Source: JASLDZ01 sp964235945
GTDB lineage: Bacteria; Pseudomonadota; Alphaproteobacteria; Caulobacterales; Caulobacteraceae
DNA: 64,000 bases
Reading direction: 5' to 3'
NCBI GenBank assembly: GCA_964235945.1
Contig: CAXSDV010000002.1
Coordinates: 58,534 to 122,533, forward strand
Part shown: positions 16,637 to 25,423 of the stretch, in pieces
Numbering within the stretch: the stretch's first letter is position 1
Layout: each line of letters opens with the position of its first letter
The notes under the pieces: model-generated
Databases searched by the model: none
What the model saw: the letters and a program-made list of their open reading frames with translations, nothing else
What the model was told of the DNA's origin: nothing
Position numbers and translations under genes: made by a program

Positions 16637-17846
16637 CGTCCAGGCCCCAACGCTCGGCGGCCAACCCCATCAGCCGTCGGCCATGGCGCTCGGAGCTCAG
16701 GAAGTCGCGCACGGCGGCGCCCGTCTCCACGGGCGGGTCGCCCTCGGCGACGGCCCGCTCCAGCGCCGCGTCCAGGCCCTGCGGAGTGTCCGGGTCGAAC
16801 AGCACGCCGCCGCCGAAGCGCTCCACCAGTTCGGCGGAGCCGGCGCGGCGCGAGACGACCACCGGCCGCCCCAAAGCCATGGCCTCGGCGGTCACCAGCC
16901 CCCAGGTCTCCGGCCAGCGCGAGGGCAGGACCACCGCCCGGCACGCGCGCATGAGGTCCATCGCGGCGGCGTGGTCGGCCCAGTCGACCAGGGCGTCCGG
17001 GCCGAGGGCGGCGGTGACGGCGGGGGCCAGCGAGCCCGAGCCGACGAACACGCCGCTCAGCCCCGTCCGCCCCAGCGCGGCCACCAGATCGCCGACGCCC
17101 TTCTCGGGCTCCAGCCGGCCGAAATAGCCGATGTCGTAGCGCGTCGGCACCCGCGCCTTTCCCAGGGCGGACGCGGAGGCGGGCAGGGGATTGTGGATCA
17201 CCGCGTGGCGCTCGCCGGGGAGCAGCTTCTCGGCCGTCCGCCGGGCGGGGGCGGACAGGCTCAGCATCAGCCGCCGCTCCGGATCACCGCCCTCCAGCAG
17301 CAGCCGCACCGCCTGGCGCGCGACCCGCACCGCCTTGTGCAATCGTCCCGCCCGATCGCACTGGGCCATCAGGCACCGCACCCCCATGGGCGCGCGCGTG
17401 CAGGGCTGCGCCTGCTGGAAGTCGTAATAGGCTCCGTTGGGGCAGGCCCAGAAATAGTCGTGCATGTAGACCATCAGCCGGTACGGCCGCAGCAGGTCCA
17501 TCACCGACGGCGACAACCATCGCGTCCACTGGTGCAGCACCACCACCGTCTCCGCCGGATCGAAGCGGGCGAGCGCGTCGGAAACGAGGCGGCGACTGGC
17601 CGGATGGTAGATCGCCGCCGCCGCCCCGAGGGCCGAGCCCTCCCGCAGGTCGCGTCCGCCCAGCAGCGTCGCTTCTCCCCGGGCGACCAGATCGGGCGGG
17701 GCGTGGTGCCCGGCCAGGAGGGAGACGTCGGCCTCCCGCTCGCGGAGCGCCGCATAACTTTGCAGGGCGGCGATCCCCGCCCCTCCGGTGGCCGCTCCGT
17801 CCGCGCCGAAATAATCGGAAAGGTAGAGGAAGCGCCCCCGCCTCAC
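16581..17846 (-). CDS. GT4 family glycosyltransferase
   Basis: A 421-residue GT-B glycosyltransferase. The N-terminal half opens RGRFLYLSDYFGADGAATGGAG, the usual glycine-rich acceptor-domain start, and contains a Cys-rich stretch (CPNGAYYDF...CTRAPMGVRCLMAQC) also seen in some polysaccharide GT4 enzymes. The C-terminal domain has IGYFGRLEPEKGVGDLV and the RWPETWGLVTAEAM motif with the E-x7-E pair. The start is GTG 17846, overlapping the TGA of the upstream gene as GTGA, so it is translated in step with the GT at 17843-18982. It ends inside the 3' end of the convergent gene at 15497-16636. Confidence 0.87.
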   Translation of the reverse strand: MRRGRFLYLSDYFGADGAATGGAGIAALQSYAALREREADVSLLAGHHAPPDLVARGEATLLGGRDLREGSALGAAAAIYHPASRRLVSDALARFDPAETVVVLHQWTRWLSPSVMDLLRPYRLMVYMHDYFWACPNGAYYDFQQAQPCTRAPMGVRCLMAQCDRAGRLHKAVRVARQAVRLLLEGGDPERRLMLSLSAPARRTAEKLLPGERHAVIHNPLPASASALGKARVPTRYDIGYFGRLEPEKGVGDLVAALGRTGLSGVFVGSGSLAPAVTAALGPDALVDWADHAAAMDLMRACRAVVLPSRWPETWGLVTAEAMALGRPVVVSRRAGSAELVERFGGGVLFDPDTPQGLDAALERAVAEGDPPVETGAAVRDFLSSERHGRRLMGLAAERWGLDVKRSVRSPAAAEALLAAT

Positions 17847-18982
17847 GCCGCCGTCCGCCAGGCCCGTCGCCGCGCGCCGCCCGCCGGGAACAGGCGCACG
17901 CGGGCGGGCGTGCGCATCACGCCCTCGTAGACGTCCAGCAGTTCGGACGACATGCGGGCGGAGGTGAAGCGTTCGAGATAGAGCTCGCGTCCGCGCGCGC
18001 CCATAGCCGCGAGCGTGGCCGCGTCGTCGGCCATTAGGGCGGCGCCCAGGGAGGCCGCATCGCCCGACGCGACCAGTCGGCCGGTGACGCCGTCCGTCAC
18101 GAGCTCCTGCAGCCCGCCGACGCGGGAGGCGACCACCGCCTTGCCCGCGCGCATGGCCTCCAGCGCCACGAGGCCGAATCCCTCCCAGCGCGAGGGGATC
18201 ACGACCAGGTCGGCGGCGCGCACCTGGGCGGCCACCCCCGCGGCGTCGAGCCAGCCCAGCATCTCCACGTTCGCGGGCGGGGAGGCTCCGCCCGGCTCGT
18301 CGGCCACCGCCACTCCCGCCACGCGCACGGCCACCGAGTCGCCCAGATCCTTGATGGCGGAGAACAACACGTCCACCCCCTTCTGCTCGTCCAGCCGGCC
18401 GACGAACAGCACCTTGCGACGCGCGTCCGGCCAGGCGGCGGCCGGGCCGGGGGGGGCTTCGGGCACGCCGCTCATCACCAGCTTGACCCGGCGCGGCGCT
18501 ATGCCGACGGCGTGCGCCTGGGCGGCCTCGAAACGCGAGATGGCCACGATCCGGTCGCAGCGCCGCGCCATCCGCCGCTCCAGCACCGCGAAACCGTCGT
18601 TGCGCCAGCCGGGGCCGCTCATGTCGAAAGCCCAGCCGTGGGGGCAATAGACGATGTGCGGCCGCCGCGGCACGGCCGCGAAGGTGGTGCGCACGATCAG
18701 CCCGGCGAAAGTGGAGTGGGCGTGGATGACGTCGGGTTTGAAGGCGGCGCACTCGGCCATGAGCGCCTCGGCCAGGGCGACGAGACTCGCCACCGAGCGC
18801 TTGGGCCGGTGGAAGGTGCGCACCTGATCGTCGCCGACCGCCGCGAGCTGGGCGCGATGTTCAAGCGGGGCCAGCACGCGCACTTGACCGGCGCCCAGCC
18901 TTGACGTCTGGTCCGGGACGGTATTGCTGATGTAGCTGCCTACACCGCCCATAGCGGATTCGGCGCAATGCAGGATTCGCAT
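17843..18982 (-). CDS. GT4 family glycosyltransferase
   Basis: A 379-residue GT-B glycosyltransferase beginning MRILHCAESAMGGVGSYI, with the glycine-rich acceptor-domain loop. The donor domain has VLFVGRLDEQKGVDVLFSAI (about residues 196-215) and PSRWEGFGLVALEAM with the E-x7-E motif. The middle carries HAHSTFAGLIVR, typical of GT4 enzymes that build capsule or exopolysaccharide repeat units. It leads a two-gene minus-strand unit with the GT downstream and is divergent from the acyltransferase gene, with a CAATTG site 64 bp before its start. Confidence 0.92.
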   Translation of the reverse strand: MRILHCAESAMGGVGSYISNTVPDQTSRLGAGQVRVLAPLEHRAQLAAVGDDQVRTFHRPKRSVASLVALAEALMAECAAFKPDVIHAHSTFAGLIVRTTFAAVPRRPHIVYCPHGWAFDMSGPGWRNDGFAVLERRMARRCDRIVAISRFEAAQAHAVGIAPRRVKLVMSGVPEAPPGPAAAWPDARRKVLFVGRLDEQKGVDVLFSAIKDLGDSVAVRVAGVAVADEPGGASPPANVEMLGWLDAAGVAAQVRAADLVVIPSRWEGFGLVALEAMRAGKAVVASRVGGLQELVTDGVTGRLVASGDAASLGAALMADDAATLAAMGARGRELYLERFTSARMSSELLDVYEGVMRTPARVRLFPAGGARRRAWRTAA

Positions 18983-19045
18983 GGGTCGTGCTCGTCAGGT
19001 GCGTCCGTTTCCACAATGTGAACGGGCGACCGGAATTATCTCCCT

Positions 19046-19051
19046 CAATTG
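19046..19051. promoter_or_regulatory. CAATTG site in the GT/acyltransferase divergent promoter
   Basis: CAATTG (context CTCAATTGACG) lies 41 bp before the acyltransferase start and 64 bp before the divergent glycosyltransferase start, nearly the same spacing as at 15452. Confidence 0.35.
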
Positions 19052-19091
19052 ACGAGGTGGCTTCATAGTTCCGCTGCTTAAGCTGTGGACG

Positions 19092-20315
19092 TTGACCCAG
19101 GCCGCCCCCTCCCGACCCCGATCCCCGGCCAGGCCCCGTCCTGCGGTAGGCGAGCGGCTGGACGCGGTTCAGATCCTGCGCGCGACGGCGGCGCTGCTGG
19201 TGGTGGCGGGGCACAGCCAGACCGCGGCGGCGGGGCTCGCCGCCGCCCGCGGCCACGGCTTCGCCCGCGCGACCCTGCTGCCCTGGGGGGCGGGCGTGGA
19301 CCTGTTCTTCGTGATCTCCGGCTTCATCATGGTCTACGCCTCCGGGCGGCTGTTCGGCCGGGCGGGGGCGGGGCGCGAGTTCCTGCGGCGGCGGATCACG
19401 CGGGTGGCTCCGCTCTACTGGACGTGCACGGGCTTCTACCTGCTCATCCTGCTGGCGGCGCACCTCAAGGGCGATCCGCGCATGCCGGGGCCGGCCGCCG
19501 TGGGCGCGTCGCTCCTGTTCATTCCCTACGCCGAGGGTGGGGCGGGCGCGGGCGCCTTTCCCGTGTTCGACCTCGGGTGGACGCTCAACTACGAGATGTT
19601 CTTCTACCTCCTGTTCGCCTGCGCCGTCGGGCTGCGCCGGTCCGCGGCGATCGCCGCCGTGTTGGTCGCCCTGGCCGCCTTGGCGTTCTGGGGCGCGGCG
19701 GCGGCCCCCACGGCCACGGCGCTGAGGTTCTGGACCCGTCCCGTGATCCTCGACTTCGGCCTGGGCATGGCCGTGGGCGCCGCGCGGGGCGGTGGCGTGA
19801 CCTGGCCCGCGGCCCTGCGTTGGGCGGCCTTCGTGCTGGGCGCGGCGGTGTTCGTGCTGGATCCCTTGCGCCTCTACGCGGGCGTGGGCACGGTCGCCAA
19901 CGAGTTCCCCCGCGTGCTCCAGTCGGGTCTGCCCGCCGCGGCGGTGCTGGCCGCCCTGGTGCTGGGACCCGCGCCCACCATCGCCTCCGCCGGCGTGCGC
20001 CGCGCGCTGGACCCCCTCGCCGCCGTGGGCGTGCGCCTGGGGAACGCGTCCTACTCGCTCTACCTGATCCATCCCTTCGTGCTGATCCTGGTCGAGAAGC
20101 TGGCCTCCAAGACGTTGCTCGCCGAGCGGATCGGTTACGGAACTCTGGTCGGCCTGACCGTCGCCGGATCCGTCGCGGCCGCCTTGATCGCCTTCCGGAT
20201 CCTGGAGGAGCCGTTGACCCGGACGGCCCTACGACTCACCGCCGGCTGGGCTCTGCCCGGGGCCGGTCCGATCACCGCCCCCGCGCCCTCCGCCACTCCT
20301 GGGACATCCACGTGA
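19092..20315 (+). CDS. Acyltransferase 3 family membrane protein (polysaccharide O-acylation)
   Basis: A 407-residue, roughly ten-helix integral membrane protein of the acyltransferase-3 (OafA/ExoZ) family, which adds acetyl or succinyl groups to sugars of surface polysaccharides. The diagnostic start is LDAVQILRATAALLVVAGH, with the catalytic His at about residue 41, followed by GAGVDLFFVISGFIMVY and the RRRITRVAPLYW arginine-rich loop. The C-terminal helix SLYLIHPFVLIL is also typical. The start is a TTG at 19092; no better start lies before the first conserved residue. Its stop overlaps the next gene as GTGA. Confidence 0.9.
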   Translation: MTQAAPSRPRSPARPRPAVGERLDAVQILRATAALLVVAGHSQTAAAGLAAARGHGFARATLLPWGAGVDLFFVISGFIMVYASGRLFGRAGAGREFLRRRITRVAPLYWTCTGFYLLILLAAHLKGDPRMPGPAAVGASLLFIPYAEGGAGAGAFPVFDLGWTLNYEMFFYLLFACAVGLRRSAAIAAVLVALAALAFWGAAAAPTATALRFWTRPVILDFGLGMAVGAARGGGVTWPAALRWAAFVLGAAVFVLDPLRLYAGVGTVANEFPRVLQSGLPAAAVLAALVLGPAPTIASAGVRRALDPLAAVGVRLGNASYSLYLIHPFVLILVEKLASKTLLAERIGYGTLVGLTVAGSVAAALIAFRILEEPLTRTALRLTAGWALPGAGPITAPAPSATPGTST

Positions 20316-21016
20316 ACGCCACCAGCCTGCGCGGCCTGATCCGCCCATCCCGCGCACCCGACGAGACGCTCACCACCGAGGCCGGGCTGGAAGGCAGCTA
20401 CCGCCACCTGTTCCTGCGCGAGCTGGCGCGTTTGGGCGAGGAGGACATCTACTTCCCCGTGGGCGGGGCGGCGAACTACAGCCTGCTCTACATCATCCTG
20501 CTCATCGCGACGCGGCTGCGGCCCCAATCGGTGCTGGACGTCGGCTGCGGCCAGACGACCCTCTTGTGGGACCGGATGCGCCGACTGGGACATGCGGGGA
20601 GCGTCACCACCCTGGAGAACGATCCGGGCTGGGCGCAGGAGATCGGCCGCCAGGTGTCCCACCAGGTGGTGGTGTCGCCGCTTCGTCCCGTGTCCATCTC
20701 CGGCTGGAGCGTGGACACCTACGATTGGGAGGCGGTGCGCGAGCTCGGCCCCTTCCAGGTGATCGGGGTGGACGGGCCGGTGGGCCGTCCGCGCCGGTCG
20801 CGCGCGGGCGTGCTGCAGTTGATCGACGAGATGCTGCCCGAGGATTTCGTGATCTACATGGACGACTGCGAGCGCGTGGGCGAGCAGGAGACGGTGGGCC
20901 TGATCCACGAACGCCTGACGGCCCTCGACCGCGATTACGCCGCCGGCGCCACCCGGGCGGCGAAGACGCAGGTCGTGTTCGCGGGCGGCGCCTTCCGCGA
21001 GGCGGTCTACTACTAG
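20312..21016 (+). CDS. Class I SAM-dependent methyltransferase-like protein
   Basis: A 234-residue protein whose middle contains SVLDVGCGQTTLLWDRM (about residues 71-87), a clear SAM-binding motif I, followed by VTTLENDPGWAQEI with an acidic residue ending strand 2. A later acidic motif, VIGVDGPVG, and FVIYMDDCER suggest a further ligand or metal site. The N-terminal 60 residues are helical and not characteristic. The GTG start at 20312 overlaps the acyltransferase stop. By context it may modify a polysaccharide repeat unit, but the acceptor is unknown and methyl transfer is inferred from the fold. Confidence 0.72.
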   Translation: MNATSLRGLIRPSRAPDETLTTEAGLEGSYRHLFLRELARLGEEDIYFPVGGAANYSLLYIILLIATRLRPQSVLDVGCGQTTLLWDRMRRLGHAGSVTTLENDPGWAQEIGRQVSHQVVVSPLRPVSISGWSVDTYDWEAVRELGPFQVIGVDGPVGRPRRSRAGVLQLIDEMLPEDFVIYMDDCERVGEQETVGLIHERLTALDRDYAAGATRAAKTQVVFAGGAFREAVYY

Positions 21017-21032
21017 CCGCCCTACCGGCCGC

Positions 21033-22463
21033 TCAGGCCGCGGGCTCGGCCGCCGGGCCGCCGCGCAGGGTGGACAAGGCGCGCAGCAGCGCCCCCGACA
21101 TCACCACGTAGGTCGCCAGCACGCCCGCGGCGTAGGCGCCGGTGCAGGCGGCCCAGGCCTCCAGCCCCGGCGCGGCGAACCTGCCGGCGAGCGCGGCCGC
21201 GAGCCCGCCCGCCGCGGTGGCGGTCGCACCGGGCGTCAGGGCGCGCGCCACGTCCGTCCAGGTCAGCGCGGTGGCGGCGATGGTGGCCGCCACCAGGGCC
21301 AGGCTCACCAGCGAGCCGGCCACCGCGTAGGACTCCACCAGCACGCCCAGGCCCAGGCGCACGGTGGCCACGAACACCGCCACGGTCGCCACCGTGCCGG
21401 CGAGGTTGAGCAGGAACTGCAGCCGGGCCTTGCCGTCCGCCATCAGCACGGCCCCGCTGTAGGAGGAGATCGACTGCAACGCCCCCACCGGGGCGAGCCA
21501 GCTCACTATGGCCGGCACCCCCGCCCACCGCGGCGAGAGCAGCACGTGCGCGGGCCAGGCCAGGCCGAAGGTCAGGTAGACCATGGCGGGGAAGCTCAAG
21601 GCGGCGGTGGCGCACATGACGCCGCGCACCGTTTCGCGCACGCGCGCGGGATGCAGCGCCTGCCGGCTCAGCATGGCGAACATGACCGCGCTCGCGGGCC
21701 AGGTGATGGCCATCAGCGGGATCAGCATGAACTGGTAGCTCAGGCCGTAGAGCCCCACGGCCGCCGCCCCCAGCACGCCCCCGATCAGCAGGTTGTCGCT
21801 GTTGCGCGCGAAGAAGGTGAGCCCGTTGGTGGCCAGCACCCAGCCGCCGAAGGAGAGCAGCGGCCGCAGGCCCGCCCAGCCGAAGTCGATCCGCAGGGCG
21901 GAGCGGGTGAGCGTCATGAAGGCGACGGCCCGCAGCGTCTGGGTCAGGATGTTGTAGGCCACCAGGCTCCATATGCCCGCGCCCGAGAGCACCAGCGCCA
22001 CCGCCGCCACCGCCGACAGCAGAACCGCCCCGGCCTCGATCGTGGCGATCCGGCCGTAGCGCAACTCCCGTTCGAGGAGCGCCCGAGGCGTGGAGGCGGC
22101 GACGTTGAGCACCACCACTCCCGCCATGGCGGCCATCACCGGGCCCAGCCCGCGCATCCCGACCAGGTGCTGCACGGGGAAGGCCAGGGCGGCCAGGCCG
22201 GCGCCCAACGCCAGGCCGATCGCGAGGGTGAGGGTGAAGGCGGCCGCGACCTGGCGCGGCGTGAGTTCGCCGCTGCGCACGATGGCGCTGGACAGGCCGA
22301 GATCCGTCATCAGTCCCAGGAAGGCGATGAACGGCGCGGTGAAGGCCAGCAGGCCATAGTCGGCGGGCGCGATGAAGCGGGCCATCACGAGGTTGAGCGC
22401 GAACTGCACCGCGTTGCGGTAGAGGCTCAACGCCGACATGGAGAGCAGGCTCTTGCCCAGCAT
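21033..22463 (-). CDS. Oligosaccharide flippase (Wzx, MOP superfamily)
   Basis: A 476-residue membrane protein with about 12-14 hydrophobic helices and few charged residues. It opens MLGKSLLSMSALSLYRNAVQFALNLVMARFIAPADYGLLAF, the standard polysaccharide-flippase start, and carries the DLGLSSAIVRSGEL segment of the same family. It should move the undecaprenyl-linked repeat unit across the inner membrane to the polymerase. It is convergent with the methyltransferase-like gene (16 bp apart) and divergent from the candidate polymerase. Confidence 0.9.
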   Translation of the reverse strand: MLGKSLLSMSALSLYRNAVQFALNLVMARFIAPADYGLLAFTAPFIAFLGLMTDLGLSSAIVRSGELTPRQVAAAFTLTLAIGLALGAGLAALAFPVQHLVGMRGLGPVMAAMAGVVVLNVAASTPRALLERELRYGRIATIEAGAVLLSAVAAVALVLSGAGIWSLVAYNILTQTLRAVAFMTLTRSALRIDFGWAGLRPLLSFGGWVLATNGLTFFARNSDNLLIGGVLGAAAVGLYGLSYQFMLIPLMAITWPASAVMFAMLSRQALHPARVRETVRGVMCATAALSFPAMVYLTFGLAWPAHVLLSPRWAGVPAIVSWLAPVGALQSISSYSGAVLMADGKARLQFLLNLAGTVATVAVFVATVRLGLGVLVESYAVAGSLVSLALVAATIAATALTWTDVARALTPGATATAAGGLAAALAGRFAAPGLEAWAACTGAYAAGVLATYVVMSGALLRALSTLRGGPAAEPAA

Positions 22464-22570
22464 CGCGTCACTCTACGCCGCGGCCTGCACACGCTCCCGC
22501 CGAGGGGGTGTTCCACGTCCGGCGGCGCCGGCCAGCGTCATTTGCGTAAGGCGGGGCGGGCGGGGCTACG

Positions 22571-22576
22571 CAATTG
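22571..22576. promoter_or_regulatory. CAATTG site in the flippase/polymerase divergent promoter
   Basis: CAATTG (context CGCAATTGAGG) lies 66 bp before the candidate polymerase start and 108 bp before the flippase start. Confidence 0.35.
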
Positions 22577-22641
22577 AGGTGTTCGCTCCCCCAAGGGGAC
22601 GGCAGTGTCCGCGCCATGCCGCTTCGTAAAGCGAGACCAGG

Positions 22642-24162
22642 GTGACGTACGCCGTCGCCCCCGCGCCGCCGCGCCTGCGCGCCCGGCCCGACCTGCGCCC
22701 GTCTCGGCGCGTGCTGGAAGCGTGCAGCTTCGCTTGCCTGCTGGCCGTCAACTGGATGGGCGCCGCGCTTGCGCCGTCCTGGGCCTTCTCCTTCACCTCC
22801 GCGATCCTGTTCGCGTGGATGGCCGTGTTCTTCGTGCGCGTGGCCCCCCGCGCCGCGGTGCTGGCCCTGCCGCTCCTGATCACCCGCGCCGCCACGGTGG
22901 TTTCGCTCATCTTCATCGAAGCCGGCTCGGCCATGCCCGAGATCGGTCGGTCGGGGGCGCCGGGGGACGCCTGCGCCTCCTTCGTGGCGTTCAGTTCGCT
23001 CCTGTTCCTGGGTTTCGGCCTGGTGTTCGCCGGGGGGGAGCGCTGGGCGGTGGCCGGGGCGCGCTCGCCCCTGCTGGACCGGATCGTGGCCCTGGTGCGC
23101 TGGCCCACCATAGGACTGTGCGCGTTGCTGGGCCTGGCGGCGCTGGTGGCGGGCGCGCGCACCGGCTTCCCGCTGTTCGAACACGTCGACCGCTTCTACT
23201 ACCGGCGCGTGTACGGCGGCAGCGTGGTGCTGCCGATCCTGGACAACAAGTTCATCCTGGGCGCCCTGTTGGGGTCCATCGCCTTCGGGCGGACCACCTC
23301 GCGCGCGGCGCGGGTGGCCGCCGCCGTGGCCATGGGCGGCCTCGTGCTGGTGTTCGGCCTGTTCGGCGACAAATTCTTCACCCTGCTGACCACCGCCGCC
23401 TATTTCGCCACGCCCTACCTGCTGCAACGCGAGCAGGCGCTCCTCAAGACGTTGGCGCGCGCCTGGCTGCCGGCGCTGCTGCTCCTGACCGCAGCCTTCG
23501 GCGCGACCCTGTACATCTACAGCGACTACGGCACGACGCCGGTGGAGCGGGGGGTGACCAAGCTGGGCGAGCGCATCGCCGGCCAGGGCGAGCTCTGGTG
23601 GGTGGCCACCCAGGACAGCCGCCGCCTCCACGCCTTCGACCACCGCTTGGCGGACGAGTACGTCCAGTCGCTGGAAGCGGACGAGCCCACCGTCTACGAT
23701 TTCGCGCACGGGCTCGAGACCTACGGCTTCATCTACCGCTACACGCCCCAGCCGCTGCGTCGCTCGTTCATCCACAACCAGGGGTGGGTGCAGCTCACCA
23801 TGGGGTACGAGGCGATCGGGCTGGTGGGCTTCGGCTATGCGGGCGTGGCGGTGCTGTCCCTGGTGGGCGGCGGTCTCGCGGCGCTGACCGCCCTCTACCT
23901 GCGTCGCGCCTTCGCCTCCGAGTTCCCCATCAGCATCGCCCTGGCGGTGTGGACCACGCTGCAGTCCTACATCTTCCTGCAACAGGCGGAGGCGTGGGCG
24001 TTGTTCGCCCGGGGACAGGTGCGGCGTTTCTTCCTGTTCCTGATCTTCGAGGTGGTGCTGTTCGGGCTCAACCACGGCCAGCGCGCGCCCGCGCCCAGGA
24101 AGGTCCGAGAGGGCGGGGGCCCCCTCCCGACGTCCGGCAACGCCGGCCCGGGCCTGCGTTGA
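22642..24162 (+). CDS. Multi-pass membrane protein, candidate polysaccharide polymerase (Wzy)
   Basis: A 506-residue protein with about 11-12 hydrophobic helices and one long non-membrane stretch at about residues 290-380, rich in Arg, Asp, Glu and Tyr (for example QDSRRLHAFDHRLADEY). A large polar loop between helices is the hallmark of Wzy and O-antigen ligase type proteins, though sequence identity within that group is very low and I see no strict motif. The supporting evidence is position: flippase on one side, two GT4 enzymes and the Wza-Wzc export genes on the other. The start is GTG 22642. One base separates its stop from the next start. Confidence 0.65.
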   Translation: MTYAVAPAPPRLRARPDLRPSRRVLEACSFACLLAVNWMGAALAPSWAFSFTSAILFAWMAVFFVRVAPRAAVLALPLLITRAATVVSLIFIEAGSAMPEIGRSGAPGDACASFVAFSSLLFLGFGLVFAGGERWAVAGARSPLLDRIVALVRWPTIGLCALLGLAALVAGARTGFPLFEHVDRFYYRRVYGGSVVLPILDNKFILGALLGSIAFGRTTSRAARVAAAVAMGGLVLVFGLFGDKFFTLLTTAAYFATPYLLQREQALLKTLARAWLPALLLLTAAFGATLYIYSDYGTTPVERGVTKLGERIAGQGELWWVATQDSRRLHAFDHRLADEYVQSLEADEPTVYDFAHGLETYGFIYRYTPQPLRRSFIHNQGWVQLTMGYEAIGLVGFGYAGVAVLSLVGGGLAALTALYLRRAFASEFPISIALAVWTTLQSYIFLQQAEAWALFARGQVRRFFLFLIFEVVLFGLNHGQRAPAPRKVREGGGPLPTSGNAGPGLR

Positions 24163-24163
24163 C

Positions 24164-25423
24164 GTGAGGATCCTCCACGTCGGTTCGCTCTACCCCCCGG
24201 GCGTGGTCGGGGGTGCTGAGAAGGTCGCGGCCATGCTGGCCGAGGGCCAGGCCGCGCGCGGGTACGCGGTGGCCGCCGCCCACCTGGCGCGCGAGGACGC
24301 GCCCAGCCATCAGCTCAACGGGGTGCAGGTGATCCCGCTGCGCAGCCGCAACCTCCTGTGGATAGAGGACGTGCAGACCCGGCCGCGGGCGGTCACCATG
24401 GCCAACAAGCTGACCCAGGCCGTCAACGTCTTGGCGATGCGCGACTTCGCCGAGGTGTTCGCCCGCCTGCGGCCGCACGTGGTGCACACCCACTCGATGG
24501 TGGAGTTGCCGCCGCTCGTCTGGCGCGCCGCACGGCGCAGCGGGGCGGCGGTGGTGCACACCCTGCACGACTACGACCTGCTCTGCACCCGCGCGACCCT
24601 GTTCAAGAACGGGGCGCCCTGCACCGCGCTGCATCCTTCCTGTCGCGTCATGAAGGTCTGGAAGGGCGCCTTCGCCGGGCACCTGGACGCGGTGGCCGCC
24701 GTGTCGCGCCCGGTGCTCGACGCCCACCTCTCCCACGGCCTGTTCGAAGACCTGCCGTCCGAGCGCCGACCGGTGATCTGGAACGGGGTGGAGACCGCGG
24801 GCGCCCCCGCCGACCGGTCGGGCCGTTCAGGCCCCTTCACCTTCGGCTTCCTCGGCCGCCTCGTGCCGGAAAAAGGATTGGGCGTGCTGCTGGAGGCTTG
24901 CCGCCGGCTGGAGTCCACGCCCGGCTGGCGACTGCGGATCGCCGGCCGCGCCCCCGTCGGGCTGGAGGCGTTCGAAGCGCAGGCGCGGGGCCTGCCCGTC
25001 GAGTTCGTGGGCTTCGCCGAGCCGCGCGCCTTCCTCGATTCGATCGACGTGCTGGCGGTTCCTTCCGTCTGGGCCGAGCCTTTCGGCTTGACGGTGGTGG
25101 AGGCCTTCGCCGCGGGGGCGCCGGTGATCGGGTCCGACCGCGGCGCCATCGGCGAGCTGGTCGGCCGCGTCGACCCCGACTGGGTGGTCGCCGCCGACGA
25201 CCCGGCGGCCCTGGCCGAACGCATGGCGCGCGCCCTCGCGGCCGGTCGCGCGGGGCTGCCGCCGCCCGCCCGGTTCGCCCCGGTGCTGGAGGCGGCCTCG
25301 CCCGGCCGCATGGTCGACGCCTACCTCGCCCTGTACGCCGAGGCGCTGCGCAGTCGCCCGGACGCGTCGCGTCGGCCCTGCGCCATCCCGCCCGAGCCCG
25401 ACCATGCGCATATTGCACCTTAG
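24164..25423 (+). CDS. GT4 family glycosyltransferase (tandem copy 1)
   Basis: A 419-residue GT-B glycosyltransferase starting at a GTG one base after the polymerase stop. It begins MRILHVGSLYPPGVVGGAEK, then HTHSMVELPPLVW and HTLHDYDLLCTRATLF in the acceptor domain. The donor domain has FTFGFLGRLVPEKGLGVLLEACRRL and VPSVWAEPFGLTVVEAF with the E-x7-E pair. The last 20 bases overlap the start of a close paralogue that shares all these segments, so the pair looks like a tandem duplication that has since diverged. Likely role: sequential addition of related sugars to the repeat unit. Confidence 0.92.
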   Translation: MRILHVGSLYPPGVVGGAEKVAAMLAEGQAARGYAVAAAHLAREDAPSHQLNGVQVIPLRSRNLLWIEDVQTRPRAVTMANKLTQAVNVLAMRDFAEVFARLRPHVVHTHSMVELPPLVWRAARRSGAAVVHTLHDYDLLCTRATLFKNGAPCTALHPSCRVMKVWKGAFAGHLDAVAAVSRPVLDAHLSHGLFEDLPSERRPVIWNGVETAGAPADRSGRSGPFTFGFLGRLVPEKGLGVLLEACRRLESTPGWRLRIAGRAPVGLEAFEAQARGLPVEFVGFAEPRAFLDSIDVLAVPSVWAEPFGLTVVEAFAAGAPVIGSDRGAIGELVGRVDPDWVVAADDPAALAERMARALAAGRAGLPPPARFAPVLEAASPGRMVDAYLALYAEALRSRPDASRRPCAIPPEPDHAHIAP